Under the pieces are notes generated by a model. It was not told where the DNA came from. It was given only the letters and a program-made list of their open reading frames with translations, and did no database searches. The position numbers were made by a program, and so were the translations under genes. From Brumimicrobium sp964346075 (lineage in GTDB: Bacteria; Bacteroidota; Bacteroidia; Flavobacteriales_D; Crocinitomicaceae): DNA of 7,459 bases. Positions 4,605 through 7,459 of the stretch are shown piece by piece; the stretch's first letter is position 1, and every line of letters begins with the position of its first letter. The stretch spans positions 1-7,459 of the forward strand of contig CAYFTH010000131.1 of assembly GCA_964346075.1 (NCBI GenBank). Direction: 5' to 3'.

Positions 4605-7459
4605 AAGAAAACATCCTGGATCAAACGTATTTTTAAATACATTGGAATTCTTCTCGTTTTGCTCATCGCAGCAATCATATTGATTCCGGTCTTTTTTAAA
4701 GATGAGTTGAAAGATCTTGCCTTAGATGAGGCCAATAAAATGCTCAAGACTACCGTTGAAGTCGATGATTTTGATTTAACGTTTTTCTCGACTTTTCCCG
4801 ATATGACATTATCTTTTGATGGTGTGCGCATGACGGGTCAGGATGAATTTAAAGGTGTAAAACTTGTTGATCTAAAACGATTTGAAGCTGAACTTGGTTT
4901 TTGGAGTGTTATCGACATGGCAGATATTGAAATCCGTTCGGTAAAATTAATTGAGCCACAAATTCATGTGAAAGTATTGCCCAACGGGTTAGCGAATTAC
5001 GACATCATGAAATCTACTGAAGAACTCGCCGAAGAGGAGGTGGATACGACTGAATCAACATTCAAGCTGGGTCTGAATCACTACGAGATTCAAAAAGGAC
5101 AAATCGTTTATGAAGACCAATTGACACCTATGTATGCCAAAATTGTCAATCTGAACCATGAAGGAAATGGTGATCTCACTGCAGATGTAATAGACTTTTC
5201 AACGAAAACTTCAATGGATGCATTGACATATTCTATGGATGGTGTCGATTATCTTTCGGCTGTAAAAACAGACCTTGATATGGATCTTAAGATGGCTTTC
5301 ACAGATGAGAGCAGCCGCTTTGAACTACAGGAGAATAAACTGTCCTTAAACGCGCTCGACCTTTCTTTTGATGGGTATTATGAAATGTTTGAAGGATATG
5401 ATGATATGGATCTCACCTTGAATGCGGATCAGACGAGCTTCAAAGATCTACTCTCGCTCATTCCTGCATTCTACCACACGGGATATGAAAGTATGGTTGC
5501 TGACGGTGCCATGAGCCTGAATGGTTTCGTGAAAGGTCGCTTAGATGCTTCTAACCTGCCAGCATTTGAGGTAGGAACGAAAATTACGAATGCACAAATT
5601 AATTATCCTGACATGCCTTCCTCTATTGATAATATAGCGGTTGTTGCAGGAGCTACTTTTCCAGGTGGGTCAAGTATGGATGCCATTGCTGTCAATATCG
5701 ATCAATTCAAAGCGGCTTTTGTGGGGAATACCATTGATGCGAATTTTTACATGAAACACCCCATGACTGATCCTTATATGAAATCAAAGTTACTGGCGAA
5801 TGTTGATTTGTCGACCCTTGGAAAAGTTATTCCGCTGGCGGAAAATGAGACCTATAATGGTAAGTTGACATCTGATATACAGGTTGAAGGAAGACTTTCA
5901 ACACTGGAAAAAGAAGCGTATGAAAAATTCGATGCTTCGGGATCATTGCGCCTCGAACAGTTCAAGTATGCATCGAAAGACCTTCCCGCGCCGGTGGATG
6001 TCGAAGCTATGCTGTTTGAATTTTCACCAAAACGACTTCATTTGGCGAACATGAATGGATCAATGGGAGCGACCGATTTTAAAATGAACGGAGATGTTGA
6101 AAATTATATGGCCTACGCATTTAATGAAGGTGATTTGCGCGGTGCATTCAACTATCATTCGAATGTTTTAAATATCGATGAGTTGATGCCAGCTTCAGAG
6201 GAAGATACTGAAACGGCTGCTTCCTCAACGAATACAGATACAACGGCAACAAGCAATGAAAGTGAACAGCCGGTTTTGGTTCCCGCCAACATTGATTTTG
6301 TAATGAATACTACAGTGAATGAGCTTGTTTACGACGGAATGGATATCAAAAAGATTAAAGGTACCGTATATCTTCGAAATGAGGAAGCTGTATTGGAACA
6401 GTTGACCATGAATGCCATGGGCGGAAAAGTCGGGCTGAACGGAAAATACAACACGCAGGATCATCAGCAGGCTAAAATGGACTTCGCTTACAGTTTGGAT
6501 CAAGTGAATATTCAAGACTTGGCTGAACATTTTAATACGATTGATAAGCTTGCACCCATTGCGAAATATGCACGGGGTAAAATTAGTTCTGACTTTTCGA
6601 TGAACACAGATTTACAGCCCAGTTTTGAACCCGTGTACAATTCACTAACAGGAGACGGGAATTTGATGGCGAGCAAAGTCATGATCGAAGATTTTAAACC
6701 ACTCGAAAAATTGGCTTCAGCTACGAAAATGCAGCAATTGAGTGATCAGACATTAAAGGATGTACGTACGCGATTTGAATTTAAAGATGGAAAGGTGGAA
6801 GTAAAGCCCTTTGATGTTAAGTTTTCGGATAAGATTAAGACCAACATCAGTGGGACAACCTCTTTTAATCAGGAAATTGATTATAAGCTGTTGATGAATA
6901 TTCCAAAGGAAGAAATTCCTGGAGAAGTACTTGATTTGGCCAAGAAAGCGATTGAAAAAGCTAAAAATATTCCAGGATTTAAAATGAAGGAGTTGCCGGC
7001 TGAAATACCAGTAACTGCATTCGTAACGAACACTGTTCAGGATCCCAAGATCAAGACGAACATGAAGGAGAAAATCATGGAAATGGCAGGTGATGTTAAG
7101 GGGAATGTCGAGGAAATGATCAAAGATAAAGTAGATGAGGCGAAAGACTCGGTAAAAGAAATCGTCGATGACAAAGTAGAAGAAGGAAAAGCTGAATTGG
7201 AAAAGCGGAAGCAAAAGATTTTAGCCGACGCTCAGAAAAAGGCCGATAAAATTAAACAAGAAGGCAAAAACCTGGCCGATAAAACACGCAAAGAAGGCGA
7301 TAAAAATGCACAGCGCGTAATAGATGAGGCAGGAAATAACCCCTTGAAGAAAAAGGCTGCAGAGGTATCTGCTAAAAAAATCCGTAAAGAGGCAGAGGAG
7401 AAGGCTCAGAAAATAGAGAATGAAGCGAACCAAAAAGCTGACGATGTCATGAAAGCCGC
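4584..7459 (+). CDS. AsmA-like envelope protein with C-terminal hendecad-repeat tail (3' end missing)
   Basis: Open from ATG 4584 to the window edge: 958 codons, no stop and no frameshift. Residues 1-18 are basic (MSKKTAKKK, WIKRIFK), then one membrane helix at about 19-38, an N-in anchor with the rest in the periplasm. DDFDLTFFSTFPDMTLSFDGVRMTG (61-85) is the AsmA N-terminal signature. Long beta-rich repeats follow, with an acidic Ser/Thr linker at 537-562. The AsmA C-terminal region spans about 636-826, with LTGDGNLMASKVMIEDF near 688 and IPVTAFVTNTVQDPKIKT before the tail. From 827 on it is a highly charged helical tail. The AsmA/YhdP/TamB superfamily is now seen as bridge-like proteins moving phospholipid between inner and outer membranes; that role here is inferred. 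No Shine-Dalgarno and no strong plus-strand promoter are seen in the 79-bp divergent gap (4505-4583), but no other start fits the basic N-terminus and membrane helix better. Confidence 0.88.
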   Translation, partial: MSKKTAKKKTSWIKRIFKYIGILLVLLIAAIILIPVFFKDELKDLALDEANKMLKTTVEVDDFDLTFFSTFPDMTLSFDGVRMTGQDEFKGVKLVDLKRFEAELGFWSVIDMADIEIRSVKLIEPQIHVKVLPNGLANYDIMKSTEELAEEEVDTTESTFKLGLNHYEIQKGQIVYEDQLTPMYAKIVNLNHEGNGDLTADVIDFSTKTSMDALTYSMDGVDYLSAVKTDLDMDLKMAFTDESSRFELQENKLSLNALDLSFDGYYEMFEGYDDMDLTLNADQTSFKDLLSLIPAFYHTGYESMVADGAMSLNGFVKGRLDASNLPAFEVGTKITNAQINYPDMPSSIDNIAVVAGATFPGGSSMDAIAVNIDQFKAAFVGNTIDANFYMKHPMTDPYMKSKLLANVDLSTLGKVIPLAENETYNGKLTSDIQVEGRLSTLEKEAYEKFDASGSLRLEQFKYASKDLPAPVDVEAMLFEFSPKRLHLANMNGSMGATDFKMNGDVENYMAYAFNEGDLRGAFNYHSNVLNIDELMPASEEDTETAASSTNTDTTATSNESEQPVLVPANIDFVMNTTVNELVYDGMDIKKIKGTVYLRNEEAVLEQLTMNAMGGKVGLNGKYNTQDHQQAKMDFAYSLDQVNIQDLAEHFNTIDKLAPIAKYARGKISSDFSMNTDLQPSFEPVYNSLTGDGNLMASKVMIEDFKPLEKLASATKMQQLSDQTLKDVRTRFEFKDGKVEVKPFDVKFSDKIKTNISGTTSFNQEIDYKLLMNIPKEEIPGEVLDLAKKAIEKAKNIPGFKMKELPAEIPVTAFVTNTVQDPKIKTNMKEKIMEMAGDVKGNVEEMIKDKVDEAKDSVKEIVDDKVEEGKAELEKRKQKILADAQKKADKIKQEGKNLADKTRKEGDKNAQRVIDEAGNNPLKKKAAEVSAKKIRKEAEEKAQKIENEANQKADDVMKA
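7209..7457 (+). repeat. 11-residue (hendecad) repeats in the AsmA-like tail
   Basis: Residues 876-958 fall into successive 11-residue units: KQKILADAQKK, ADKIKQEGKNL, ADKTRKEGDKN, AQRVIDEAGNN, one degenerate 10-residue unit (PLKKKAAEVS), AKKIRKEAEEK, AQKIENEANQK, then ADDVMKA cut by the window end. The consensus is A-x-K-I-x-x-E-(A/G)-x-x-K. The DNA is not a close tandem repeat; the periodicity is at protein level. Hendecads form amphipathic 11/3 helices, as in apolipoproteins, LEA proteins and some coiled coils. Confidence 0.75.

Noticed and set aside
6753..7433. Two hydrophobic, Phe/Leu-rich minus-strand reading frames (6753-7214 and 7221-7433) that might suggest membrane proteins.
   Set aside because: They are antisense to the Lys/Glu-rich AsmA-like tail; reverse complements of AAA/GAA codons give Phe/Leu-rich frames automatically. 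The plus frame has a recognisable family signature and no interruption.

Overview
The window looks like chromosomal DNA from a member of the Bacteroidota, probably Flavobacteriia-like. The evidence is AT-rich intergenic DNA, starts without Shine-Dalgarno sequences, promoter boxes of the TAnnTTTG type, a BioB with the IKTGGCPEDCGYCPQAARY signature, and an AsmA-like protein and small outer-membrane barrel of the kind common in that phylum. The genus cannot be told from this sequence. I see no mobile element, tRNA, rRNA, CRISPR array or recent-transfer signature.

Layout: (1) 1-1500, plus strand, the 3' part of an M61-family metallopeptidase with a C-terminal PDZ domain; its start lies before the window. 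(2) 1478-3671, minus strand, a compact bioB-bioF pair (16 bp apart) whose last 23 bp overlap the end of the peptidase gene tail to tail. (3) 3755-4504, minus strand, a secreted outer-membrane beta-barrel protein. (4) 4584 to the window end, plus strand, a long AsmA-like protein, divergent from the barrel gene and still open at the right edge (958 codons seen, no stop).

Functionally, bioF and bioB encode the first committed and the last step of biotin-ring synthesis (pimeloyl thioester to KAPA; dethiobiotin to biotin). No other biotin gene (bioA, bioD, bioC/bioH) is in view. The barrel and the AsmA-like protein are both envelope proteins and share a 79-bp divergent intergenic region. The minus-strand promoter candidate for the barrel sits on top of the AsmA start codon.

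The ordinary gene content hides three points worth a second look. First, a near-textbook intrinsic-terminator structure (9-bp perfect stem, 9-nt loop, eight Ts, sense orientation) lies inside the first 32 codons of bioF, just after a nine-A homopolymer at which a +1 slip gives an immediate stop. This could be a coding-sequence attenuator between bioB and bioF. Second, an inverted repeat overlaps the predicted bioB promoter. Third, the AsmA-like protein has a C-terminal tail of 11-residue (hendecad) repeats resembling apolipoprotein/LEA-type amphipathic helix. I found nothing that amounts to a clearly new multi-gene system.
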